Shown here: one piece after another, positions 36,205-45,377 of the stretch
Position numbering within the stretch: position 1 is the stretch's first letter
Layout of the letters: each line of letters opens with the position of its first letter
From: Cognatundibacterium crateris
GTDB lineage: Bacteria > Pseudomonadota > Gammaproteobacteria > Burkholderiales > Burkholderiaceae_D
DNA length: 64,000 nt
Direction of reading: 5' to 3'
NCBI RefSeq assembly: GCF_010078235.1
Contig: NZ_JAABOS010000001.1
Location: 620,001-684,000, forward strand
Translations under genes and position numbers: made by a program
Notes under the pieces: generated by a model
Databases searched by the model: none
Told to the model about the DNA's origin: nothing
What the model saw: only the letters and a program-made list of their open reading frames with translations

Positions 36205-36948
36205 ATGTCAAATGAATTGGATGAAGTAACTGGCCCAGTTGATGCAAATGGCCGCGATATCAATGTTATTAACAAGCAAATACCAGTTACTGTGGGTACT
36301 GGCTCGCTTCTTTTTGAGATTGCACTATGGACGGTCATTCCGGCTTTAGGAATCCTTTTCCTGCTCGCCGGGGTACTCCCAAAAGAAGAAGCAATAAAAA
36401 TGATTGTTGGTGGTGTATTGCCAGGTGCGATTTTTCAGTTCATGAAAGTCAAAGCACTATCTTATTTGCGAGCCCTTCAGCAAAAGATCCAAGCAGATGC
36501 TTCTCAAATCGATAATTACCTAGAGCAACGTGTAGTTATCCTGGAAAACGTGGTTGGTCTGGTGAAAAAATCGATTGATCTCGACACAGATGTGATGAAA
36601 ACAGTCACAGCTTATCGTAGCGGTCACAACCTAGGTTCAGACGCCCAGCGCAATGAGGCATCACAGCAACTTGATGGCATTTTTTCCCGTATCCATGTTG
36701 CGGTTGAGTCCTATCCTGACCTTAAGTCACAGGCGGTAATCGCCGATGCCATGCGCCAAAACAGCTACCTTCAAAAAGAAATTACCGCTGCCCGTACGCT
36801 TTATAACGATACGGTCGCTATGTGGAATCAAGATATTTTTGCTTGGCCAACAAAGCAAATCGTTGCTGCCCGCGCAGCTTATACAACACGAATCCCATTC
36901 ACCGCATCCGCCGAGACCAAAGCCGCAGCAAGGAGTAAATTCTTTTGA
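36205..36948 (+). CDS. LemA-like membrane protein (247 aa)
   Basis: Two hydrophobic segments lie near residues 35-80 (SLLFEIALWTVIPALGILFL and VGGVLPGAIFQFM), followed by the long helical LemA-type domain. That domain shows NYLEQRVVILENVVGLVKKS, SRIHVAVESYPDLKSQAVIA and YLQKEITAARTLYNDTVAMW, matching the LemA pattern in order. AAAGGTTAAATA precedes the ATG. The stop overlaps the TTG start of a DUF3137 protein; LemA plus DUF3137 pairs recur in bacteria, suggesting a membrane complex of unknown purpose. It diverges from cas3, but a role in defence is only a possibility. Confidence 0.82.
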   Translation: MSNELDEVTGPVDANGRDINVINKQIPVTVGTGSLLFEIALWTVIPALGILFLLAGVLPKEEAIKMIVGGVLPGAIFQFMKVKALSYLRALQQKIQADASQIDNYLEQRVVILENVVGLVKKSIDLDTDVMKTVTAYRSGHNLGSDAQRNEASQQLDGIFSRIHVAVESYPDLKSQAVIADAMRQNSYLQKEITAARTLYNDTVAMWNQDIFAWPTKQIVAARAAYTTRIPFTASAETKAAARSKFF

Positions 36949-38702
36949 TCGAGGACGTCCACGAGCCACTTGAGCTCTATAAAACACACTTCAAAGAAGC
37001 TCACGCCAGAAACACATCTGAGTTGTTCGAGGATCTGGTGCGTCAATCAGGTGTTGACGAAAACGCCAACATTGTAACTGTTAAGCAACTTCGCGAACTT
37101 GAAACGGGAGTCTCAAGTGAAAGCTCGGCGAGCAAGTGGTGGGGGATTTTGCGGGTTTGCACTATCGCTGCACTCGCCTTTTCCTTGCTCTATGTCTATG
37201 CAAACAATTACTCATTGATGTGGATGATTGTGCCAGCGGGCCTATTTGGTGCTGCCATCTACAAACTCAACAAATTAATTGCCGACGTTAATGCACGCCT
37301 AAAAAATCTGGAACAGCAACGGGATGCAAAACGTGAAGAAGCATGGCAGCAGATGGCACCGCTTAATCGCCTCTACAAATGGGACATCTTGGCAAAACTA
37401 TTGGAAAAAACCGTTCCGCGCATTAACCTCGATCCCTATTTCTCCAATGGGCGTTTGGATGAGCTTCGCAACAGCTTTGGCTGGAATGATCAATTCAATC
37501 AAGGGCGCTCCATCGTTTTTTCTCATAGTGGAGTGATTAATGGCAATCCATTTATACTTGCCCAAACGCTAGAGCATTCGATGGGGACAAAAACCTATCA
37601 TGGATCGCGCCAGATCAGTTGGACTGAACGTCAACGGGATTCAAGCGGAAGATGGACTACCGTTACACGTCACCAAACCTTGAATGCTTCGGTCGAGAAG
37701 CCATTTCCTGAATATGGTCATCGCTCATTTATTATTTATGGTAATGAAGCTGCACCAGACCTTTCTTTCAGTCGACAACCATCTAACCTCTCGACCTTAG
37801 GTGACGGGTGGATCGCAAACTGGAAAAAAGACCGCGCTGTTAAAAAGCTCGAAAATAAATCTCGCAACATTGAAAATGGTGGTGGATTCACTGTCATGGC
37901 CAATCGCGAATTCGACGCGATGTTTGGAGCAACTGATCGCGATCATGAAGTTCAGTTCCGACTATTATTTACCCCGCTTGCACAGCAGGAAATGCATAAA
38001 TTACTAAAAGACAAAGAAGTCGGCTACGGGGATGATTTCGAATTTGAAAAAAGACGCATGATTAATTTAGTTGAGCCAGCACATATGGTGTCGACTGATA
38101 TTAGTGCGCAACCTGAAAAATTTTATAGCTACGAATTGGCTTATGCACGGAGATTTTTCAACGATTATCATAATCATTTTTTCAAATCGTTCTTCTTCGG
38201 CATCGCACCTTTGTTGGCAATTCCGCTCTACCAACAACATCGCTCCCACAACGATATCTACAAAGGTGTCAATTCGAGTCATTCGTGTTTTTGGGAGCAT
38301 GAAACTATCGCTAATCACTTTGGTGAAGCAGTATTTCAACACCCTGAATGCATTACAAGAAGCTTGTTAAAAACACGTTCTAAAGTTGAAGCAGATAACA
38401 CGCAAACAGTTCAGGTTACAGCCTCCGGTTTTAAAGGAATTAATAGGACAGCTGTGGTCTCAGTGTACGGTGGAGATGGTCACTATCATGATGTTCGGGT
38501 TAACTGGGTCGAATATATCCCAGTTAAACATCAATCTCATATCATTGTTCGTGAAAAACAAAATTTTCCTGCAGAGGGAGAAGTAAAGCAGTCAGAGATT
38601 GATGATGGATCATGGCAAACCGCATTTAAGCAACGCGGAGTAGACCTTAGCAAAGCAGTTCTACGTCGCTCTGTGGTCTCCGCAGTCCTTCCTCAAGTCT
38701 GA
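36945..38702 (+). CDS. DUF3137-family membrane protein, partner of LemA-like protein (585 aa)
   Basis: Has a hydrophobic pair near residues 65-105 (ILRVCTIAALAFSLLYVYAN, SLMWMIVPAGLFGAAIYKLN), a coiled stretch (NARLKNLEQQRDAKREEAWQ) and then the DUF3137-type domain. The latter includes FVMANREFDAMFGATDRDHE-like and VYGGDGHYHDVRVNWVEYIP segments. Initiation is at TTG 36945, overlapping the LemA-like stop by 4 bp (TTGA); no ATG lies near. Members are longer than usual here. Function unknown; it should act with the LemA-like protein at the inner membrane. Confidence 0.8.
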   Translation: MIEDVHEPLELYKTHFKEAHARNTSELFEDLVRQSGVDENANIVTVKQLRELETGVSSESSASKWWGILRVCTIAALAFSLLYVYANNYSLMWMIVPAGLFGAAIYKLNKLIADVNARLKNLEQQRDAKREEAWQQMAPLNRLYKWDILAKLLEKTVPRINLDPYFSNGRLDELRNSFGWNDQFNQGRSIVFSHSGVINGNPFILAQTLEHSMGTKTYHGSRQISWTERQRDSSGRWTTVTRHQTLNASVEKPFPEYGHRSFIIYGNEAAPDLSFSRQPSNLSTLGDGWIANWKKDRAVKKLENKSRNIENGGGFTVMANREFDAMFGATDRDHEVQFRLLFTPLAQQEMHKLLKDKEVGYGDDFEFEKRRMINLVEPAHMVSTDISAQPEKFYSYELAYARRFFNDYHNHFFKSFFFGIAPLLAIPLYQQHRSHNDIYKGVNSSHSCFWEHETIANHFGEAVFQHPECITRSLLKTRSKVEADNTQTVQVTASGFKGINRTAVVSVYGGDGHYHDVRVNWVEYIPVKHQSHIIVREKQNFPAEGEVKQSEIDDGSWQTAFKQRGVDLSKAVLRRSVVSAVLPQV

Positions 38703-38746
38703 CAGCACGGACAAATTAGCGTAAAACTGCATTGATATTTTTAATT

Positions 38747-38779
38747 CTGAATGGTGAATATTGCACCTTCACCATTCAG
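38747..38779. terminator. 12-bp perfect hairpin after the LemA/DUF3137 pair
   Basis: CTGAATGGTGAA and TTCACCATTCAG pair around a 9-nt loop 45 bp after the DUF3137 stop codon. There is no T-run, so it may be a factor-dependent terminator or an mRNA 3' end stabiliser. Confidence 0.45.
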
Positions 38780-38972
38780 AGTCGATCACTTTCAAATCAG
38801 CACGCAAAAAATATTGATGTCTGTCGGAATATGAAAATTAACCGCAGATGCTATATATACTGCTCCGACAGCATGCGATGGTATCGCCGTTGTTCTTTGA
38901 CTCCACATAGACACAAGCAATACCTTTTCAACAACGATCAACCGTTAGGTTATTGAAAAGCTCAGTGCAATT

Positions 38973-39770
38973 TTATTGTCTAGGCTCACCTCTTTGATTA
39001 ACATATATGGTTGCACCTGGCGCATGGCGTGTTTGCATATGGTGCTCATAACCACGAAAATTGTAGGTGACGTCCCATAAGTCGGGCTCTTGATTTGGCA
39101 GCGTCTGACAACGGCGTACGTCTTTTGAATAGCTGTCTCCAGATTTACCACCAAGGTTTGAACCAATAACCGCACCGGCCACTGCCCCACCTGCAGTGGC
39201 GATATCACGACCAGTTCCACCGCCGATCTGATGACCAAGCACACCGCCGAGGATGCTTCCAACGATTGCTGCACCGATATTGTTTTGGGAAGCATCATTA
39301 ACCTGCTGACGCTCGATCCAGCATCGCTGTTCCGCATCACCATAAACGGCACGTACTGAGGTAACTTGTGCCTGAAAGATATCTTCATTCGGACGACGGC
39401 GATATTCATATGCCGGTTCTGTTTGTTGCGGCGCTTCATTGTCGTAGTGACCGCGAGGATTGACTGGCCTTACTGAAGAGACCCGGTCATTCATCCCCAT
39501 GGATCTCAGCGATGAATAATTACCCTTTTGGAGAATCATGCATTTGCCGCCAAAACCTGCGTCGTCGCATACTTCCCACCGGCCTTTCTCAACAATGATC
39601 GAAGAGGCTTTATCATTGAAACCATATCGTTTCAGATCACCAACTTCGCGTGAAACTGAAAAGGTGCGTCCGCGCCATCCATCATCTTCGTAAAGTGTAA
39701 TCTGCGCCATAGCATGAGCTGACAATGACATGGTAGCCACCGCAATGACCAATTTGAAAAGTAGGTTCAT
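38973..39770 (-). CDS. Secreted beta/gamma-crystallin domain plus glycine-zipper protein (265 aa)
   Basis: Signal peptide MNLLFKLVIAVATMSLSAHA, then two crystallin Greek-key motifs (ITLYEDDGWRGRTFSVSREV, DKASSIIVEKGRWEVCDDAG, MILQKGNYSSLRSMGMNDRV). A central region leads to a glycine-zipper helix pair (GAAIVGSILGGVLGHQIGGG, GGAVAGAVIGSNLGG) like SlyB/Rickettsia 17-kDa proteins. Such proteins sit in the envelope; crystallin motifs often bind calcium. GGAGAAGGCG precedes the ATG at 39770. The combination suggests an envelope-stress or outer-membrane packing role, which is inference. Confidence 0.82.
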   Translation of the reverse strand: MNLLFKLVIAVATMSLSAHAMAQITLYEDDGWRGRTFSVSREVGDLKRYGFNDKASSIIVEKGRWEVCDDAGFGGKCMILQKGNYSSLRSMGMNDRVSSVRPVNPRGHYDNEAPQQTEPAYEYRRRPNEDIFQAQVTSVRAVYGDAEQRCWIERQQVNDASQNNIGAAIVGSILGGVLGHQIGGGTGRDIATAGGAVAGAVIGSNLGGKSGDSYSKDVRRCQTLPNQEPDLWDVTYNFRGYEHHMQTRHAPGATIYVNQRGEPRQ

Positions 39771-39984
39771 CGCCTTCTCCAAAGTATATTTATTAATGAC
39801 AAAACAAATCTTGGGGCCTAAAACTATTACGTAATGCTGCCAGACGTTCAGGGAGTCGTTTGTCGTCATTTAAGTTGTGCACCACCTCAACGACGATACG
39901 TATCCAGGACTGAAAACATCGCTGCGCAGTACTCTTGATACCCAGATTTCAGCTGCTGCACTGCGATTTATTACTTCTATGCGA

Positions 39985-40530
39985 TTATTGCCCGTATTTT
40001 TTTTTGGCAGAATCTATGCAAGTATTTTTACTTACGCCAGATAGTTCATCGCACTTCTCAAGCGCAACTTTGTAATTAGCTGTTTGTTTGTCGTCGCGTG
40101 CGTCGGTGCGGGCATCCATTACTTTTTTGTCGGCAGTCGCATCAGCTTTTGCAGCAGCCATGGTCGCCTTAGCCTGCTTTATGCACACGTCTTTTTGATT
40201 TCCGCCTTGGTTTTCGCATTTAGCTTTATCTACATCGTAGTTAGCATTTGCAATATCCTTGCGGGCGCTACTTCGTGCGCTAACAGTGCCTTTAAACTGC
40301 GCATGAGCATCGGCCTCGACTTTAATGCGCGCAGCCTTTGCTTCAGCAACACAAATATCTTTTGAATTACCCGCCATTCCATCGCAACGGGCACTTGCAA
40401 TTTTAAAGTCAGCAGCGGCACTATTCTTGGCGGCGTCATAGGTTGTTTGGGCGTCGGCCGTTGCCGCGACTGCAGGCATAACAAAGGCAACTGAGGCCCC
40501 TATCAATAACATTTTGATTGCGCTTTTCAT
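39985..40530 (-). CDS. Secreted protein with three Cys-pair repeats (181 aa)
   Basis: Signal peptide (MKSAIKMLLIGASVAFVMPA, cleavage near AVA-AT) followed by an alanine/lysine-rich helical protein with three copies of a Cys-pair unit: ARCDGMAGNSKDICVAEAKA, AKCENQGGNQKDVCIKQAKA and EKCDELSGVSKNTCIDSAKK. Each pair of cysteines, spaced by ten residues, can close a disulfide in the periplasm. AAGGATTTGAA precedes the ATG at 40530. Similar small proteins are common in betaproteobacteria, but their function is not known to me. Confidence 0.78.
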   Translation of the reverse strand: MKSAIKMLLIGASVAFVMPAVAATADAQTTYDAAKNSAAADFKIASARCDGMAGNSKDICVAEAKAARIKVEADAHAQFKGTVSARSSARKDIANANYDVDKAKCENQGGNQKDVCIKQAKATMAAAKADATADKKVMDARTDARDDKQTANYKVALEKCDELSGVSKNTCIDSAKKKYGQ

Positions 40531-41177
40531 TTCAAATCCTTTAATGATGAGGAGTAGCATTTTTTAATCTAATTCGAACCGTCGGCAAAACGCGTCTTGT
40601 AATTCGAACCCCACGCAATCACTTATATATTTAGCGCGGCATTACTTCTGTTCGGCAATGCACATATTCAATTTCACATACTTCTTCAAAAAATAGATTT
40701 TTATTTGAGGCAAAAATATTTCATTTTGACCTCAATGGAGGTGAATAGGCTTGATAGCTCTCTGGTGAGAGGGCATAGATATGTCAGCGATCTTAATTAT
40801 GCTATTGGCGTTACTTAGAGGCATTGGTTATTCACTAAGCTAGTGGATAACCAATTACTTGGAAAAATGACGTGCTGAACTTAGGTTCAATTGATGATTA
40901 AATAACTGTTGTGCACGACTTCGCACCCTGAAATACGGGCACAGTTGGACCTTGATTTTGAATCTTATTTTCGAAAGCTAACAATCCGTAACCAACCATG
41001 ACTGAACAAGAGCATCTGATCACATCGGCACTAAGAAGACTCTCAAAAGAATTGCTTAGTCACAAAAGCCCATATCTTAGCCGACGCGCCCGAGCCTCTC
41101 GGATCACTGTATAAATTAGCGAGAATGACATTCTCTTTACAGACAACCGACAACCGTCATGTCTCGCCAAAAATTTA
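40531..41177. other. AT-rich intergenic region, 647 bp, with a strong hairpin
   Basis: No supported coding sequence. The region contains a 15-bp stem with one G-T mismatch at 40823-40855, listed separately, and a shorter stem-loop (GCTCTC/GAGAGGGC) near 40757. It serves as upstream region for the Cys-pair repeat gene. Confidence 0.5.
40823..40855. repeat. Long near-perfect inverted repeat
   Basis: ATTGGTTATTCACTA and TAGTGGATAACCAAT pair over 15 positions with a single mismatch, around AGC. There is no T-run and no gene end nearby, so it is more likely a regulatory RNA element or a small palindromic mobile repeat than a terminator. Confidence 0.5.
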
Positions 41178-41582
41178 TCAATGAGTTGCAGCTCCGTCGT
41201 AATACGTATGAATAGTATCCGTCCATGATTTGTCGGCCATGTCGGGCCAGTCATCCGAGTTGAAACCCGGTGCGTTGGCAAAGCGCTGTTTCTCAACGTC
41301 AAGCACAAAACGTTTATTTACGGTATCAAGCTTCAGTGCACTCCACGGCACAGCAAACAGCTTTTCGCCGATGGTAAAGACGCCACCAATCGAAAGAACT
41401 GCATAAGCGACTGTGCCAGAATACATGTCCAGCATGAATTCTTTGATATCGCCCAAGTGTTCGCCCTTCGTGTTATAGACATCTTCTCCACTCAGCGTAT
41501 TCGCCCCCATCAATTCAGGGCCAGGGCCTTTGTGTCCACGGTCTTTATACATTCCGTAGGTATCGCGTGCTTCGTATGTCAT
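41178..41582 (-). CDS. PRC-barrel domain protein (134 aa)
   Basis: A single PRC barrel (about residues 25-95) shows MGANTLSGEDVYNTKGEHLG, DIKEFMLDMYSGTVAYAVLS, IGGVFTIGEKLFAVPWSALK and RFVLDVEKQRFANAPGF. No signal peptide, so cytosolic. GGGAGAATTAAC precedes the ATG. Stand-alone PRC proteins are widespread stress-associated proteins in proteobacteria, with no settled function. It stands alone between long non-coding stretches. Confidence 0.85.
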   Translation of the reverse strand: MTYEARDTYGMYKDRGHKGPGPELMGANTLSGEDVYNTKGEHLGDIKEFMLDMYSGTVAYAVLSIGGVFTIGEKLFAVPWSALKLDTVNKRFVLDVEKQRFANAPGFNSDDWPDMADKSWTDTIHTYYDGAATH

Positions 41583-42262
41583 GTTAATTCTCCCTTTGGT
41601 GTGAATGAGGGCTGAGAATGCACTACTAGTTAAAGACAGACTGTTCGGTCACACACATTTAAGATTTATTGGCGTTCGTACAATTAATTTCAAGGCATAT
41701 TTTGGCAGTCCTGATTTTGGCATTGCAATCTGATTAGTGCTCCTGTTGTTTGGGCGGCCTGCTGAGGAATCCTGCTGAGGAAAGAGTGCCTGCTGCAGAA
41801 TTGATTCATCTGCACTGATTCTTGCTGTTTTTGTTATTGATACTATTTTTTCACAACAAGCAAAAGCGAAAGGCTGTTTAAATCACGAGCAACGTGAACA
41901 TGCGCCTAAAGGGAGGAGAGGAAAACAGTTCAGCCCTGGGACACACACGGGAAAGTGAACATTACCTCGCGTCCGACGTTAATCAAACGTATTGCAGTGA
42001 CACCTTGATCGGCATCAGCTGCATGGCAAATCCTCACAGATCCTCGACTCAGTTTTGCCGAATGTAAATCCAAGAGCTTTCGGAGCTAACTTTCCTGCGC
42101 CAGCTTGGAACCATGTCTTTAGACGTAGGTACGCAAAACTGCACCCCCCATTTCTATGCGCACCATCTGCGCACCTTGGTTTTGCGTACCTTGCAGCGCC
42201 AGCAGCTGATGGGCTTACCAGGGTAAATAGGTCGACTCAAACACGCTGTTGTACTTGATCAG
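41583..42262. other. Intergenic region, 680 bp, with inverted repeat and no supported gene
   Basis: A plus-strand open frame at 42055-42258 has no ribosome site or domain and crosses an inverted repeat, so it is not called. The stretch seems to be debris beside the MobV remnant. Confidence 0.45.
42128..42190. repeat. 12-bp perfect inverted repeat, 39 bp apart
   Basis: GGTACGCAAAAC (42128-42139) and GTTTTGCGTACC (42179-42190) enclose a segment that itself repeats TGCGCACC. It may be an element end, a recombination site or an oriT-like hairpin left by the mobile element whose relaxase remnant follows. Confidence 0.45.
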
Positions 42263-42296
42263 AAAAATGGCCCTCAACGTTATGAGGGCCATTTTT
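42263..42296 (-). terminator. Terminator at the end of the MobV remnant
   Basis: AAAAATGGCCCTCA and TGAGGGCCATTTTT form a 14-bp stem with A/T runs on both sides. It can terminate in either direction and lies 20 bp after the remnant's stop codon. Confidence 0.8.
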
Positions 42297-42315
42297 GCTT
42301 GCTGTGTTATGGGAC

Positions 42316-42786
42316 TTATGCCGCCACAAAATCGGACTTTAAAGACTTCACCTTCTTCGTCATGACGCCAACGAAGGATTTGGCTTTGTGTCGCTTTGCA
42401 CGTTTTCGCAGTTGATTGGCAAGTACTGACCGGAGTTTATCGGTGTTCTTAGCGAATATTTCAGAGAGCAACTGGCGTAAGCGGAGTTCGGTCAGTACAG
42501 CGGGTTCTGCGCGTATGTATTCAATCAACTCATTCGCAAATTCCAGATCGCGTTTTTTGTCATTCCCGGTTTTAGGTGTTTCGTTGACCAGGTTGTACTT
42601 CTTCCCAACCACTTCTACACAATTGCGGCGCAAGGCTTTTAAGGTGTTGGCATTCCCCATGATTTCACTACCGCGAAAATGCCCGTCTTTGATCGGCAGC
42701 AAAATCACGTGCACATGCGGGGCTGACTCATCCAAGTGCGCGACAGCGCAGGTGACGGGAATGCCTGATCCTTGCTTGGCCGCCAC
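42316..42786 (-). pseudogene. MobV-type relaxase (Mob/Pre) fragment
   Basis: The fragment AVAHLDESAPHVHVILLPIK is the histidine-rich motif of MobV/Pre plasmid mobilisation relaxases (H-x-D-E-x-x-P-H-x-H). NTLKALRRNCVEVVGKKYNL and a basic C-terminal part follow. The N-terminal catalytic region is absent: upstream of MAAKQGSG the sequence no longer matches the family. At 156 residues it is well under half of a normal relaxase. It marks a former plasmid or integrative mobile element that ended near the tRNA-Pro gene. Confidence 0.7.
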
Positions 42787-43115
42787 TGCGGAACAGGCAG
42801 CGCTTCAGGCTCAAGCAAACCAGCGCGTACAGGATTGGAGCCGTTCTTTCCATCACCAGCTTCGGCATTCCGTTTTTTCAGTAGCAGCTTAATAAACCCT
42901 AACAGTGCATAGGGGTTGACGCTATTTGATGGGCCGCTCACCTGCCCGCATTTGGGACTTCGTTGCCTCCTGCACCAGCGCGAAACTGCAAGTCCACAGT
43001 GCCGCAGGACAGGCGACAAATGGTCGCGAACGACAGCCTTTTGACGCTGCAAACCCAGCCATGCTGGCGCTGGAAACGAAGATAAGGAATTAAACGCTGG
43101 TAAATCTCCAGAAAG
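42787..43115. other. Non-coding debris between the relaxase fragment and tRNA-Pro
   Basis: A minus-strand open frame crosses this stretch (43127-42705) in a different frame from the relaxase fragment, but shows no family I recognise. Together with the broken relaxase this looks like the scarred edge of a mobile element. Confidence 0.4.
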
Positions 43116-43142
43116 CAAAAAGGCCAATCTGTTGATTGGCCT
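43116..43142 (-). terminator. Terminator of the tRNA-Pro gene
   Basis: Read on the minus strand AGGCCAATC and GATTGGCCT pair around AACA and are followed by TTTTT. It lies 17 bp after the encoded CCA of the tRNA. Confidence 0.8.
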
Positions 43143-43158
43143 AAGTCCTTGATTTTAT

Positions 43159-43235
<77 letters not shown>

Positions 43236-43480
43236 ACTCGAGGCACAGATTATAGTAGATGATAAGCATTTTTGCCATGTATCCGGATAAAAATACCGGC
43301 AATCATTTTGCTGCCAGCGCGGCCCCTGACTTGATCTTACTCTATGTCGCTGACCACATAGCAACAGTAGCCTTAGGCTGCGCACTTTTTGTGATTTGCA
43401 GACACACCCTCAACTGCATTACTGATAAAAGTGCAAATGGCTGCATGCCCGGGGCCATGAATTGTTACGCAAGCAGGTGA

Positions 43481-45115
43481 CTACGCAATCATTGCAGGCC
43501 TGGGGGCTGAACCTGCTATTTTCATCGTTTTTTGTTTTGTCAGTCTGGCTTGACTGGCAGCACGAATGACTTGAAATGCACCAACCAGCGCGGTCAGTTT
43601 TTCAGCTTGTTCGCGCATAGAAGCCGATGCATACGCAGCCTCCTCGACCAAGGCAGCATTCTGCTGAGTACCCTGGTCGATTCTGGCCATGGCAACGTTA
43701 ATCTGCGTAATGCCCTGATTCTGTTCGCTGCTGGCGGCAGTAATTTCATTGACTACATCCACCACATTTTGCACACTGGACACGACCACATCCATGGTGC
43801 TGCCAGCACGCTTGACCAGTTCACTGCCTAGCCGGACTTTTTCATTTGAGTCATTGATCAAAGCCTTGATTTCTTTCGCCGAAATCGCACTGCGCTGCGC
43901 CAATTGCCGCACCTCACTCGCCACTACGGCAAAGCCACGCCCCTGCTCGCCAGCACGTGCTGCCTCCACTGCCGCATTCAGCGCCAGAATATTGGTCTGA
44001 AAAGCGATGCCGTCAATCACAGCGATAATATCCACGATTTTTACAGTCGCCTGGGTGATGGCATCCATATTTTCCATCACGTCGGCTACCATATTGCCAC
44101 CTTGCGAGGCAACACTCTTTGCCTGATGCGCAAGCTGATTGGCCTGCTCTGCATGATTCACGTTTTGTTTGACGGTACTGGTCAGCTCCTCAAGTGAAGC
44201 TGCGGTTTCTTCGAGCGAGCTGGCCTGCTGCTCCGTCCTGACTGATAAATCATTATTGCCTACTGCGATTTGATCCGCCGCTGTCGAGATCGACTCTGTG
44301 CTGTCCCGGACTTCATTGACGATCAAAGCAAGGCTGTCGCGCATGGCTTTGATTGCATATAACAGACTGCGGCTGTCACCGTCCTGCAGATCAATTGCAG
44401 CGGTCAGATCCCCTTGCGCAATGAATTGCGTCACCGTTTTGGCATACGCTGGTTCACAACCAATTTCACCCATTAGCGAACGCCGGATACCGATCGCAAT
44501 TGCGAGACCGAGTACAACTGCCACGCCACTACCGACGGACATCATCCATACGACTTCCTGATACTCGCTATCCGCAGCATGTTCGTCATCGAGACTTTTT
44601 TTACGCTGCAATTCAATAAAATCATGAATCGCCTGTTGCCAGGCGGCGGTGGCCGGAATCGCCTGTGTCATCAATAAACTCACCGCTTCTTCTTTACGTC
44701 CAGACATGCCCAATTCCAGGAATTGCAGATTGAGTTTACCTGCGACTTCGGTATCACGCATGATCTCTGACACAAATGCTTTACCTTTGGCATCGAGCGG
44801 CATTTTTGCCAGCTCCGCCAGCGCCTTGTCGTAACTCAGATTGGCAGCGGAGACTTTCTTTTTCTGCTCCAGCATCTCATTCATATCTGACAGCAAAGCG
44901 ATAGTGCGTACTACGCGCGCCGTCACGTGCACGGCATCGCTCATATCCTCAAGTAAGGCCATCTTACGCACATTGACATCAACCACATGGTGCAAAGAAT
45001 TGTTATTGACTTTGATACCATACAAGCCAAACCCCGCGACCAGGCCAAGAAAAAGCAGAATAACGCCGAAGCCTATAATCAGGCGGGTATTGAGACGCAA
45101 TTGAGAGAACTTCAT
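43481..45115 (-). CDS. Methyl-accepting chemotaxis protein (544 aa)
   Basis: Signals to CheA/CheW at the inner membrane. The first membrane helix (LNTRLIIGFGVILLFLGLVA) is followed by a periplasmic four-helix-bundle domain to about residue 190, and a second helix (VVWMMSVGSGVAVVLGLAIA). Next comes a HAMP-type linker and the long cytoplasmic coiled coil. The conserved hairpin tip reads DIIAVIDGIAFQTNILALNA followed by AVEAARAGEQGRGFAVVASE. GGAGG lies six bases before the ATG at 45115. The ligand is not deducible; the domain type binds small amino or organic acids in other bacteria. Confidence 0.95.
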   Translation of the reverse strand: MKFSQLRLNTRLIIGFGVILLFLGLVAGFGLYGIKVNNNSLHHVVDVNVRKMALLEDMSDAVHVTARVVRTIALLSDMNEMLEQKKKVSAANLSYDKALAELAKMPLDAKGKAFVSEIMRDTEVAGKLNLQFLELGMSGRKEEAVSLLMTQAIPATAAWQQAIHDFIELQRKKSLDDEHAADSEYQEVVWMMSVGSGVAVVLGLAIAIGIRRSLMGEIGCEPAYAKTVTQFIAQGDLTAAIDLQDGDSRSLLYAIKAMRDSLALIVNEVRDSTESISTAADQIAVGNNDLSVRTEQQASSLEETAASLEELTSTVKQNVNHAEQANQLAHQAKSVASQGGNMVADVMENMDAITQATVKIVDIIAVIDGIAFQTNILALNAAVEAARAGEQGRGFAVVASEVRQLAQRSAISAKEIKALINDSNEKVRLGSELVKRAGSTMDVVVSSVQNVVDVVNEITAASSEQNQGITQINVAMARIDQGTQQNAALVEEAAYASASMREQAEKLTALVGAFQVIRAASQARLTKQKTMKIAGSAPRPAMIA

Positions 45116-45377
45116 CATGACCTCCAAGCCTAGGCAAAGCAGCAATGAACGGATACCAATATGGTCGGGCTAAATGAAAAGCGATAGCATGCAAGCGCCC
45201 TAACATTTCCATGTGGAAATTTCTTTGATTATATTGAGCATTCTCTGTGTTTTCTGTTAATCATTGTTGCTTCAAAATTCCTAAGTCCGAATGCAGGCAA
45301 TGCCGCCTTTGTAATTTTGTAAGCCTCGATTCAGACAGCGGGCTTATGATAGATGCATCAATGCGAAGGATGACCCA

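Noticed and set aside
42055-42258. 67-codon plus-strand frame
   Set aside because: Crosses an inverted repeat and a terminator edge, no ribosome site, no domain; treated as debris.
42705-43127. 140-codon minus-strand frame near tRNA-Pro
   Set aside because: Overlaps the relaxase fragment in another frame and shows no family features.
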